From NCBI RefSeq assembly GCF_001704415.2, contig NC_030812.1, forward strand, positions 55,280,093 to 55,344,092: DNA of 64,000 nt. Direction: 5' to 3'. Positions 45,583 to 55,972 of this stretch are shown here, one piece after another. Within the stretch, counting starts at the first letter, position 1; every line of letters begins with the position of its first letter. Both the position numbers and the translations under genes were made by a program. The DNA is from Capra hircus (lineage: Eukaryota; Chordata; Mammalia; Artiodactyla; Bovidae). Below the pieces are notes generated by a model that worked only from the letters and a program-made list of their open reading frames with translations, searched no databases and was not told the origin of the DNA.

Positions 45583-45610
45583 GGTGTCTCAGAGGAGAAT
45601 GTGGGGGTCA
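45583..45610 (-). other. GLI1: GLI1 exon 2, 5' UTR part
   Basis: The splice acceptor CTCCTGCAG ends at 45611 on the minus strand. The 28-nt leader then runs into the ATG at 45582. Confidence 0.8.
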
Positions 45611-46439
45611 CTGCAGGAGGGGAAGGGAGACCTGCAAGTTACAAAGGCAGGAGGGAAATATGGAAGGTCAGATAAGTCACTCAGGCCCAGAACCCTGGGC
45701 AGATTACCTCCAAGACATCTGCCATGGAAAATCAAGTTGAAAGGAGTATCGCTCAGCTAGGGGAGGTTATGGAGAGAAGTCCCATAGAGACAGAGGCAGT
45801 CCTGGAGATCTTTTTAGGACTCCTTTTTAGGGAGGAGCTCTGCCTGGATGGAGTGTGTATGTGAGTGTGTGTGTGTTGGGGGAGTGTTGTGGACCAAAAT
45901 TGTGACTAGGAGCTTCAAGTGCTTTTTATACCATGGGTCCTGTTCTGACCATGGGGCCAGCCTTCAGGGATGGGATGGGGGGACTCAGGAGGAGAAGTGA
46001 CTGACCTCAAGCTCTGGGCTGGCTGATCAGCCTGAGCCCCTCTCCCTTTCCTTCATCTGTTGCTCGTGGACAGCCCGTCTACAACCTCTCCAGTGTCCAG
46101 CAGAGGGAGCCCTCGCCACAGCCCAGACAGGCTCACGGGGCCCGGAGGGAGCCTAGATGATCTGCCCTTTGCTCTGTAAGGCAGAAAACTGTGTGTGGAA
46201 GGAGAACAAGTTTCTGAGGAGAGCCTCCCAGGTCTGCTGGTGCAAAGGATGGAAGCTGGTGTTACTCAGGGGTGGTTTCAATCTGGGCGCTGACTTAACT
46301 CTTTTGGTTTGTTTTGGAGCAACTGGAAAGGAACTGTGAGGAAAAGCTTTGGGAGAATAAACACACACATTCGTGGGCGCACTCACACACAAGTCATCAT
46401 CCGTTAGAGAGGAGAGAGGTAGTGAGGGAGAGGAGGGTG

Positions 46440-47320
46440 CCGCTGTCCACTTTTCTCCTCAGGCTCCAGATTTTGCTCCACCCCGGGTTTTCCGGTCTCC
46501 CGGGAATGAGGGTGGGGTGGGGCGGGGTAGGGTGGAGAACGACCGGGAGCGGGCCGGCCGGCGCGGTGGGTGATCCCGGGATGCTGGGATTTAGGGTGAG
46601 GGCGGGGTAAGATGGGGAGCGGAACCTGGACCCCAGGACCCAGCCGATCCCCGCAGCCAGGGCTGTACCCTTCCTAACTCCTCCTTTACTAGCGGAGATC
46701 CGGATCCTGCAACCAAGACCTCCCAAATCGACCTTGGCATTACGTTGGGGGGGGGGGCGGGCACAGCTGGCTGGCAGCTGGATGGGGGGACACTTCTCCC
46801 GCCTCCTTCCTCTATGACTCATCCAAGGAGGCGGGGGCTAGCAAACGACCCCCCAAATCTAAAGAGACTCCCCCAAACATGCCTACCCAGTCATCTTTCA
46901 GCCCCAATGTCCAGCCACAAGGGAACCGAGATGGAAATGGGGCGATATCCCTCCTCACCCACGCGTGCCACAGCCCACCCACGTCTCCCCTTCACGCTGG
47001 TGAAAGGAATATTTAGCTAACTTTTCCAGCTACAGAAAATGAAGGTTGTCGGCTGGAGCCCTGAATCATCTGTGTCTCCCAGTTTTCCAGAGTCCCCCCT
47101 TGCACCCCCGCTCCCCAACTCCCAGGAGTCGGCCCCGCCCCCTTCTCCCGGTCCCGCCTTCCCCGCCCCCGTGCCTCCTCGGCCCACCCAAGTCGCCGCC
47201 GCAGGCTCTGGCTGCAGACAGCTCCGCTTCCCCCGCCCGCCCCGGGAGCCTAGTCGAACGAGCCGCTGCGGAGTGGAGGGGGGGTTTGGATTGAGAGGCG
47301 GGATACATTCTTCCCTCCTC
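46440..47320. promoter_or_regulatory. GC/CpG-rich block in GLI1 intron 1
   Basis: CpG-rich stretch, densest at 46480-46590 and 47130-47280, between GLI1 exons 1 and 2. It contains a TGACTCA at 46815-46821. The long ORFs in it are GC artefacts. An enhancer or alternative promoter role is possible but unproven. Confidence 0.4.
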
Positions 47321-48728
47321 CCCTCAGTGTATCCAGAGAGCTGGCATTGGCGCCTGTGGCGGAGGTGGGGGGGGGGCACTGTTAGAGAATGGGAGTCCCC
47401 TTGGTGGGTGGAAAAGAAGAATCCAGAAACTATACGGAGAGAAAGTGACTAGGGTAAATAAGGTGTGTCTGGGGAGGGGAGGGGCCTGGACACCTTAGGT
47501 TCCCGGGTATCCCCGCTGGCTTCCTAAGGGTTAACCCCTCCAGACCCCCGGGAACCCCCTAGTGACGTCAAGGGCGGGGTCTATACTCCCTGGTAGGGGA
47601 TGCCTGGGAGATAATGGGGGGGAGGGTATCTCGACCCCGCCTCCAAGAAAAAACCAACCTTGTGCTGGCCCTTACAAGTTCTCTCTGGGAAATTGTCCTG
47701 CCTTCTCCCTCTACTGGACCATAAGGGCCTATCCTATGAAGACCCCAGTTCTCCAGCGCTCTGAAACCTTGAGTCCCCAGTCCACGGGATTCCCTTTCCC
47801 TAATCCTGTCCCCAAAGCTAGGTGCCCAGGGCGGATTGTTTCGGGGTCACGGGGCCTGAAAGAGGCTTCAGAGCGGGGAGCAAGGGCAGGCAGGGTGGTC
47901 TGAGCCAGAGGAGGGGCCTCAGTCCCCAGCTCCCGTTTGGGAGGGGGGCCAACGGGGATGTACAGTCAGGCAGCGGCCAGTGGTCCCGCCCCGTCCCAGT
48001 AGGGGTCTCCTGGTGGTTGCCCTCGGCTGCCCTGGTGGTCCTGAGGTCAGAGGGTCAGGATAAGGTCTCCTCAGTTCCTCCTTAGCACCCTGCTTGCAGC
48101 CCTTGGGACCCAGGAGTCCACGTTCCTTGGAGAATCTTTCTCGGGCCTAAACTAGAGACTGACTGCCCCAGTCCCCTTCCGACCCCAGAAGACAATTCCT
48201 TTCCCTCAAAACACATGCACCAGCAAACACATCTGTCACAAGACAGGTCAGAGGTTCAAGCCCAGCCGCCCCCCAGTGGTCTTGTCACCTCACACACCCC
48301 ATCTAGGACTCTCTCCAGAGCTGTTCCCTCCTTTCAGAAACACTGATGTCTTCCTGCCCAGCGCTCATAGTTACACCTGGGGTTCGCTCTCTACCACGCA
48401 GACCTCCAGCTAACCGTCCTCCCAACTTTTTCATCCCAACCTCATTAAAATGAGATGTTTCCAATATATGGGAGAGGCGGAGACAGACAAAGAGATCCAC
48501 GGTTGTCTGAGACAGGGACACAGACTGTCAGAAGGAAAAAAGATAGAGAAAGGGAGATACATTTGAAAAAAGTCTCCAAACTTTCTAGTATCTTATCCCA
48601 GACTCTCCCACCTCTATTTTGCCTCTGGTCTCCCCCTCGGCAGGGCAGAGTCCCTCGCAAGTAGAGCATCCCCTCAGGTCCCTTCCCCCACTGCTCCCAG
48701 GTGGTCCCCCCCCTGCCCCCCTTCTCAC

Positions 48729-48785
48729 CTCCGTCTGGGCGCAGGGCTCGGGATGCACGGTCCAGAGCTGGAGTCTGGGCTGGGG
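48729..48785 (-). other. GLI1: GLI1 exon 1 (non-coding)
   Basis: Minus-strand sequence reads CCAGACTCCAGCTCTGGACC and ends GCGCCCAGACGGAG before a GTGAGA donor. It closely matches the start of the human GLI1 mRNA as remembered. The 5' end is approximate. Upstream is GC-rich and TATA-less. Confidence 0.75.
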
Positions 48786-48906
48786 GGTGTGCGGTGGGGA
48801 GGGGGGGCGGACAGGGCAACAGCAGCGCAGCCTCAGGGCCACCCCCACCCCCCCCAACCTGGCCCCCAGCCCTCCCGCCGGCCCAGCCCGCCGGGCCGCG
48901 AGCCGG

Positions 48907-48915
48907 GACCACCCG
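48907..48915 (+). promoter_or_regulatory. GLI-like binding site next to the GLI1 start
   Basis: GACCACCCG differs by one base from the GLI consensus GACCACCCA. It lies about 120 bp upstream of GLI1 exon 1. GLI1 is a known transcriptional target of GLI proteins; binding here is inferred. Confidence 0.4.
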
Positions 48916-49146
48916 TGAGAAGCGCAAACTTTTTTTTTCCCTTTTGCAAAAACTTTTTCTCGCTCTAGCCGCTGGCGCGCCGCCGCTCTTCCCGTTCGCC
49001 CCTCACCTCCCTCGTATGTCCCTCCCTCTTGCCGTTCCGGAGGATGAGGCGGGGTAGCTGGAAGCAAGAGAGGGGGTGCCGGGCTTATTGCACCCCCAGG
49101 ACCCCCAGGATCCTCCCCCTCCCTTGAGGGACCCTATACTGCCTAC

Positions 49147-49168
49147 CCGCCCCCCCCCCCCCCCCCCG
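49147..49168. repeat. Poly(C)/poly(G) homopolymer run
   Basis: About 20 consecutive C on the plus strand (G on the GLI1 sense strand), 370 bp upstream of GLI1 exon 1. Length may be an assembly estimate. Confidence 0.85.
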
Positions 49169-50363
49169 CTGAACACGCTGCTGGTAGTGGGTAGTAAATC
49201 CCGGCCTGGATTCCTGGATGGGCTGCCCACCAAGAGGTCCTGAATCAGAGCCAGAAAAAACAAATTGAGAAATAGATTGGGGGGCGGAGAGAATGACCAA
49301 AAAACTCACTCAGGAAAAAGAATATTGGAAGTAGGGGTCGTCGACTTTAGTTGGTGCTAACTGAGCATTCCACAATCCTGTGGTTTTTCTGCTGGCCTCA
49401 CCCTTTGGATCGAACATGAAGGGGTTGGGACAGAGTTCGGATGGAAACAAGGTTGGGACAGAGGTGGGTTGGGAGCCCTGGGCGGAAGGTAAGGGGTCCA
49501 GGCAGTATAAAAGGGAGGAGTTAGCGGCTGCGGCCCTGGATGTAGGGCAGGGTTTGTGTTCACAAAATTACTAAGGAACTCTGAGACGGAAGCTCTGTTC
49601 CCAGAGAACTGCTTTTCTTCACATCGAAGTTCTGGAGGCTGGGGCCACCTCTGCACCTCTACGCTGCCTGCACTCTTGCTGCTCAGCAAAGCTGCCTGCT
49701 CCCTCTGCTGGTCCTTCTGGTACATGACACCTTCTCCGAGTCTGATTGGAGGCAGATGAGAATGGGGGAAGCTTAGATTCCCCCCACCAAAGCCCAGCTG
49801 GGAGCCCATGGAAGGGTTATATAAGCCCAAAGAAACAGAGGGGTACACTGGCGGAGGCTCCTACTTCAGAGTGGTGGTGTCTGATAGGGGATTGCCCTTT
49901 CTTTAGGATTTGTGTTGCCATGGTTACCGGATGCAGGGGAAGGGGCAGCTATTTTAGTCTCTCTGACTTTTCTTTAGGAGAAAGGGGAGAAGACATGGGT
50001 TGGGGGAAGGAGCCTCTTCCATCACCCCTCAGATAGACCTCCCACATCTTAGTTCTGCTTCCAAGAACCACCCCTCCTTGGATTTGGAGGGTCAATTAGT
50101 TAACTCTTCAGTCTGAGGGTCAAGGGGAAAGGTGAAACTAGGGAGAGGTCTGAGGCCTGACAAATATATGTAGTAACTGTGGGAGGACAGATAAGGAGCC
50201 CTATTTTAACCTCCCTCCCCCACATGACTTTGACCCAGACACTAGTTAAACCCAGAGGGTCAGGCGAGATCAATGATGATTGGAGGAGGGACCATGCAAT
50301 GTTCCTTCCAGTGGAGTTCTTTCAGAGTACACTGCTTTCTCCTCCCCATCCAAGACTCTAGAT

Positions 50364-50702
50364 CAGCGATTCTCAATTTGCTTTCAATATCCCTTTACAC
50401 TCTTAAAAATTATTGAGATTCTGTTTATGTGTTTATATCAACTTACCATGCTAGACATTAAAACTGAAAAAAAAGTTGTAACCCAAGAATACACAAGCAC
50501 ACATCCCACTAACAAAGATGTCAGAAAGATGACATAATCACATGTCCTCTGGCTTCTGGAAAACTCCACTCTAGACTATTGAGATGTTGAAAATGAAAAG
50601 GCAAGTACCATCTTAGTTTTATTGTGAAAATAGTTTTGACCATGTGAAAGGGTCTCAGGGACCTCCTGTGAGTTCCCAAGCCACACTCTGAGAACTGTTA
50701 TT
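50364..50702 (+). repeat. Fossil hAT-like DNA transposon
   Basis: The ends GATTCTCAA and CTGAGAACTG form imperfect terminal inverted repeats. Inside are CCCTTTACACTCTTAAAAAT and a GGTCTCAGGGACCTCCTGTG run, phrases known from a Charlie-type non-autonomous family. Confidence 0.5.
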
Positions 50703-50755
50703 TTGGACCATCATCCCAGCCCTTCGTGATTCACACTTGATTTTTTTTCTTCATT

Positions 50756-50761
50756 TTTATT
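50756..50761 (-). terminator. INHBE: INHBE poly(A) signal AATAAA
   Basis: AATAAA on the minus strand about 600 nt after the INHBE stop codon; the first canonical signal found downstream. Confidence 0.6.
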
Positions 50762-51356
50762 AGGAAAGTACAAACATTTGCCTCCCCAATGGGTCCTGTC
50801 CCAGAGAAAAACCAGAAAACTTTTCAGGCTTAGCACCGCTCTCTCTGGACTCCCATTTCTGGGGCTTCCCTAAACACCTCCCCTTAGCCCCTTGCCCAGG
50901 TCCCTGTTGAGCCTCCCTTCTATCACTTCCACAGCCCCTACCCTTGGCCAGACTGTCTCCCCCATCCCAAGGTTGCTGGGCTCTTGGTTGCTCCTTCCTT
51001 CCCTTACTTGAGGACTTTCTCTTCTCTGGAGAGACTAAGTGATTTTTCTCTGCCCTTTCCTTCCCACATTCCCTCCCATCTTCTTGGACAGTTTAGGGTA
51101 GGAACTCACTTTCTGGATAGACTCCTTTACAGGACATACTTTCCCCGTCTCCCCCACATATCAACCAGCCTGAAATGGGCCAGAGACTGGACACAAAAGT
51201 GCCCATTTGGGTCTCAGAGGGGTCAATCCAGTCATATTGCCAGATGACCCATGGGGTGGAGGTGTGGGTCAGGAACCTGATGCCTCCAGCCACAGAGGCC
51301 CTCTGCCTGGGGACCCCTAGGTTGATCTCTTCACTCCAGACCCCCAGGTCCTCTTG

Positions 51357-52653
51357 CTAGCTGCAGCCACAGGCCTCTACCACCATATCCGGCACATCTG
51401 TCTTGACCACGTTGCCATCACGGTCAAGGTAGAGGAGAGAGAGAGGCCTTCGGGCAGTAGGGACACAGCAGGAAGTACCCAAGGGCCAAGGGTTGTTGGC
51501 CTTGAGGAGGCTGAAAACAGCGGAATGGAAGGAGGCGGCAATGCCGGGGCTGCCAGCCAGGTGGGGGGGACACTGGCCACTGCAGAAATTCAACCGGTAC
51601 CCCTCGGGTTGCAGGATCCAATCCCGCCATCCCAGCTCCTGGAAGTCTACATAATGGTCTCGCCGACAGCATAAGGGGGTCGCCGGCTCACAGCTGGGGG
51701 TCCTCCTCCTGGCCCGGGCTGCTCCAGGCCATTTGGGCCGAGTCTTAAGTTCCAGGAAGGGCCGCTGCTCTCCCGCTGAGTCCAGGAGCTGTGGGGCGAC
51801 AGTGCGGTTGCCTTCTAGGGAACTGCAGTCCAGTCGGAGTTTCAAGACACCAGACTCCTCACGCTTCAGGCCGCTAGAGGGCAGAGTCAGGGCGTGCCAG
51901 CCCGGGGTTGTCAACTGGTGCTCAGCCAGAAAGACGCGGGACCCTCGGCCTCTCCTCCTGCCCCCCCATCGGAAAATCCTCAGGGAAAGAGGGCCGGGAA
52001 GGGTGGGGAGCACGTGCAGCCAGAGGCGAGCATGATACAGGTGATGGGACCGAGGAGTGGACAGGTGGAAGGTGAGCGTGGAGCTGCAGGTGGCGGTGGA
52101 GGAGTCTGCCAGAAAGATGGAGAAGGGATTGGAGAATGTGAGCGGAGATGATGCTGTCCCCTGAGACTCCCAAGAGCCCTGCCCGCCGCTCTCGCCAGCT
52201 CCCAACTTCGGAAGAAGCAGGGACTCCGAGGCCAGTCCGGCTCCAGTTCCTCCTCTTCCTTCCAGACCCGACTCCCTCTGCTCCTGCTATCATTGTCAAG
52301 TTCCCCTTCTGCCTCCCTGCCCTGTCAGCTCTCTGCCTGTCTCTCCCTCACCCACCTGTGAGGACTGCAAAGCTGATGACCTGCTCCCCATTCGCTGGAG
52401 CCGCTCTTCCCCGCTGCAGTCTCCGGAGAGCTCTGGTGAGCACAGCCTGGGGTGGAGGATGAGTCATCCGGGGACGACTGGTCAGCTGTAGTCCCTCAAG
52501 GATTTGCTGCTTGGCCAGCTTGAGGACCAGAGCTCGCTCTGCTTGGGGTGCCAGTGTGGGGCCCCCACAGGACGGACACGCAGACCCTGCCACCTGTGCC
52601 CACACCAGTGCCCACAGCAGCACCAGTTGGAGCTGGACCTTGTGGAGTCCCAT
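51357..52653 (-). CDS. INHBE: Inhibin/activin beta-E chain (hepatokine)
   Basis: Two coding exons, 52356-52653 and 51357-52105, encode 348 residues (human 350). The ATG at 52653 (MGLHKVQLQL) opens a hydrophobic signal peptide of about 20 residues; the frame is open further upstream but those codons are not conserved. The TGF-beta propeptide follows and ends at the basic furin site RARRR. The mature domain begins TPSCEPATPLCC, has nine cysteines in the activin pattern and ends VEACGCS. Activin E is secreted mainly by liver and signals to fat through ALK7. INHBE is known to be induced by ER stress and ATF4. Two C/EBP-ATF motifs lie upstream. INHBE and INHBC are tandem paralogues with the same two-exon structure and split phase. 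Confidence 0.96.
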
Positions 52654-53126
52654 GGCCCTGGTGAACAGCCCAGGGTCAGGTCGGGGGCCTTGGAGGACCG
52701 TTGCTCCTCCTGTGGAGTCTGGCTGCGTGGAGGCCAATGAGGAGGACATGGCAGCTGCAGCCACCAGTGCCACACCTACCCTTGGCCAAGGGTAGAGCCA
52801 CCTGTCTTCTGTTGCCTGGAACTCAGGAAGGCAGACAGTGGATGGTCCAATGGGTAGCGATGTTCAGTGCAGTCTGCCAGTTCGACCCTCACAGCTCATG
52901 TCTGACTACTGACCGGGGCCTCTCTGGAGCCAGCAGCCTAGGGCTCCCTCACCTAGTGGTCAGCAGGCAGACCTACCCTCTGAGCCCCAGGATTGGCCAG
53001 CTGTGCTGCCCATCAGGCCCCTGCCGTGGGTGGAGGTTCCCCCCTGGAGCTCAGGTTTCACCATCTGGCCCTGGTCACGGAGCTTGAGGTAGGGGTGGGG
53101 GGGGTGGGGGGCGATGTGGACACGTA

Positions 53127-53134
53127 TGATGCAA
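53127..53134 (+). promoter_or_regulatory. C/EBP-ATF-like element upstream of INHBE
   Basis: TGATGCAA (then G), about 475 bp upstream of the INHBE ATG. Confidence 0.45.
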
Positions 53135-53582
53135 GAAGGAGGAGGATTTCACAGGCTCAATCCCCAAGGTCTGGGGCTCGGGGGAGGGAGCTCCATGTGA
53201 GCAAGGAGGGAAGGTCACTTCCCCCCATACCTCCAGTCTGTCTAGCTCCTGGCCTGCACTGTTGCAGCAGTTTCCATGAGGCAGCTGGGAGTCTCAGTGG
53301 TTATTTTTCTGGGCTAGAAGGAGAACTTGGTTCTTTTTTATTTCTAGCAATGGGGCTGGGACAAGGGCGAGAGGCCGGGGGGCTGGCGGTAGGAATGGAG
53401 TCCTCTTGCCCAGGCCAAGGTGGCAGTGTCATGGGGCACAGAAGTTACCTCCTGACCTTGCCTGTGCTGGCTGCCCAGAGTCCAGTTGGACCGGAGCACA
53501 ACGTGGACGAGGGCTGGAGCCTGGGCGGGGGATGGCATGTCACTGTGATGTCTGGGGAAACCTGGAGAGGTGGGGGTGGTGG

Positions 53583-53600
53583 TGATGCAATATTACATCA
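53583..53600. promoter_or_regulatory. Inverted double C/EBP-ATF element upstream of INHBE
   Basis: TGATGCAAT (53583-53591) abuts ATTACATCA (53592-53600), whose reverse complement is TGATGTAAT. Together they form an 18-bp near-palindrome, about 930 bp upstream of the INHBE ATG. Both arms fit TGATGnAAT, the ATF4-C/EBP core. Confidence 0.55.
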
Positions 53601-53609
53601 GGGCAGAGT

Positions 53610-55950
53610 TCATCAAGAATGGCAGAAGGGTATGAGACTTGGAAGGGCCTGTCCCAGACATTGGTTCTCTTTCAGGGGACTCCAAGAGCTGCCTAGATTT
53701 GGGGTATCCTAGGAGTGGTGCCAGCCTCGGTTAATGGTGGGACATTGAAGATTTATGGGCTTTTAAGAACAAAACATAGCTAGTATAGCAACCTGAGTCC
53801 CAACCCCAGCCTTCCTTATCACACTCCTCACTGCCTTTAAATGGGAGGACCAAGGCCTCATGTCATCAGCCTTTCTCCTTATGCCCCAGTTTCTTCAAGA
53901 AGCTGGGAGGAAGTGAGTGTGTTTTGGGAAATGGGCCCCTGTTCCAGTTCGTTAATCTCCCGGCTATTCAGCCATTGGGGGCTCTCAAGATAGACTGCTA
54001 GACTCTGGCACAGGGGAAGAGAGGTGGCACTTTGGGGGCCGGGACTCAGTACCGCCAGTGTCCACCATGTGGCAGTGCTGAGCCGCTGGACAGCAGAGGG
54101 CTTAGCGCTGGCCAGCTTCCCAGGGAAGGGGCTGCTCTGGGATGTGGAGAAATTCAGAGGGCTTGCTTCCCCACCTCTCCCTCTGGGGACCCTGTCTCTA
54201 CACAAGAAGAATGAGAAGCTGGTGCCTCAGCTCTCTCCGCTTGCCACTGCCGGAAAGCCGAGGCTGTCATCAGGACCACATCACTGCTACCTTCAGTTCG
54301 GTTTTGGACCTCATCCCTGACATGTGACAATGGAGGGCAGTGATGGGTGCCATGCTACAGCACCTGTGGTGGGGAGGGGGCCAATGAGACTTTTAGACCC
54401 TCTCTCCACCCTGCCTTTCTCCCTAGATCTTGAGTCATATTCAAGTCCCTCTGGCCAGGGCTCTCCCCAGCTGCCAGGGCCCTCTCTGTTGGTCAAGCTT
54501 GTGAGTAACAGCCCTCTCACCCCCTGGGGTCTGGACCCTAGAACTGCAAAGCTGAGGTTTCTGCCTGTGGCGCTGTCTCCGAGGGCTAACCTGTGGGTGA
54601 GCCTGAGTCAAGGGAGCCTCCAGAAGTGACTGCAGGAGTCACCAACCCCATTCCTCCCCTGCCCTCTCTGTCAGGTGCCCCCAATTTCCAGCTCTTCTTA
54701 CCCTCTTGCTGCTGTGCATGGCCTGCCCCTACCTCCCCAGTGACACTTACGTCAGAACCCAGCTATAAATATGCTCTTAGCATCTTAGTCACTTTTCCCA
54801 AGAAGTGCTCCCAGGTTATAAATACCCCAGCCATCTGCCTCACAGGCCCGCCCTACCACCAACCTGGCTGGGGGCTGGGGGGTAGCGACAGGCTTGAGAG
54901 TGGGTGAGGAAGTAGAAGGAGCCTGAGTGAGTATCTTGCCCTACAGAGAAAAGCCTGAGGAGCCTAGTGTCAGGGGCCAGGGAGCGCTGGAGGCAAAGGT
55001 TGGGAAGAGGACAATTCCACTGTTTCTTTGTCAAAAGCAGAGCCAAAAAAGAGAAGGAATAGTACTGATTCCTGTTACATTTAGTTTATTTTAAAATTTG
55101 CTATTTTGTTCATCTCGGATATTTTTGCATTGATTTTTAAAAAAATATTGCATTAAAATATTATTTATCTTGACTGATGGAATTTTTGACATCCCCTTAA
55201 AATTCTGTCTCCAAGGCAAGTACCTCACTTCACCTCACCTTAGTCTTGACCCTGGGGACTGAAGCTATAGTTGGAAGGAGGGCGGTTAGATGTGGGAGGA
55301 GGTGGATTTGGGGTGGGAGACAGTGGTGGAAGAGGGCAGCCAAGCACCAGAAGGCTTCCTTAGATTCTCTCCTTAGGTTAAGATCTCATAAAGTCAAAGG
55401 ACAGAGAACTTCTGAGCGAGTAAGCATTTGCTCACGAAGCCCGCAACTCAGATTTGCCTTTCTCCAGGAGGTCTTTCAGACTCTATCCTTTAGGGTGCCT
55501 TTTCCAGGGACCTCAGACCTGGATAGGAGGGGGTTATATGCTGAACAAACACAGACAGCACGTTTCCCAAAGGACACATGGGTTTTGCACAATCTCAGCC
55601 TTGGGTTGCAGACAATATCGACCCAATGGTTCAGGGCTGTCCAGCTAACAAGGGTGGGGGGGCGATGGTGGGGGAAGAGGGCAAAGGTCTGGAGAGGACC
55701 CAGTCTCAGAGCAAATACCTCCCTCTCCTCTCCGCAGACTTTCCTTTTCTTCTCCCCATCCTACTCAAGTGGCCCTTGGCCAGTTCCATCTCCCAGACAG
55801 GACTCCTGGCTGGAGCCCTGAGGATCAGTGAAGGAAGGCTGCCTCGTCTCTGCCTCCCACCATGTGTGTGCCCACAGGTTGTCACCTACTTGCTGGCTGA
55901 ACAGTGATCTGTCTCATCTCTCAGACCGAGGACAGAGGGAGGAGAGGAGC
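53610..55950. other. INHBE-INHBC intergenic region
   Basis: No SINE, no exon with splice support and no convincing ORF. Two TATAAATA-like boxes lie close together at about 54764 and 54819, without a recognisable gene behind them. An AT-rich tract at 55080-55200 looks like the remnant of an unidentified old repeat. Confidence 0.4.
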
Positions 55951-55966
55951 AAGTAAAGCCCAGGTC

Positions 55967-55972
55967 TTTATT
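55967..55972 (-). terminator. INHBC: INHBC poly(A) signal AATAAA
   Basis: AATAAA on the minus strand about 1.2 kb after the INHBC stop; the nearest canonical signal noted. Confidence 0.55.

Noticed and set aside
52654..52773. In-frame extension of INHBE by 40 residues
   Set aside because: The extension has no similarity to INHBE and would bury the signal peptide; the start at 52653 matches the family.
52993..53712. 239-codon plus-strand ORF upstream of INHBE
   Set aside because: It starts with TTG, the first ATG comes more than 100 codons later, composition is low-complexity, and no splice or family support was seen.
54764..54826. Two TATAAATA boxes as a promoter
   Set aside because: They are well-formed, but no downstream exon, donor or ORF on either strand supports a transcript.
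55246..55821. 191-codon plus-strand ORF in the INHBE-INHBC gap
   Set aside because: It starts at TTG and has no recognisable domain or conserved neighbours; consistent with chance in GC-rich DNA.
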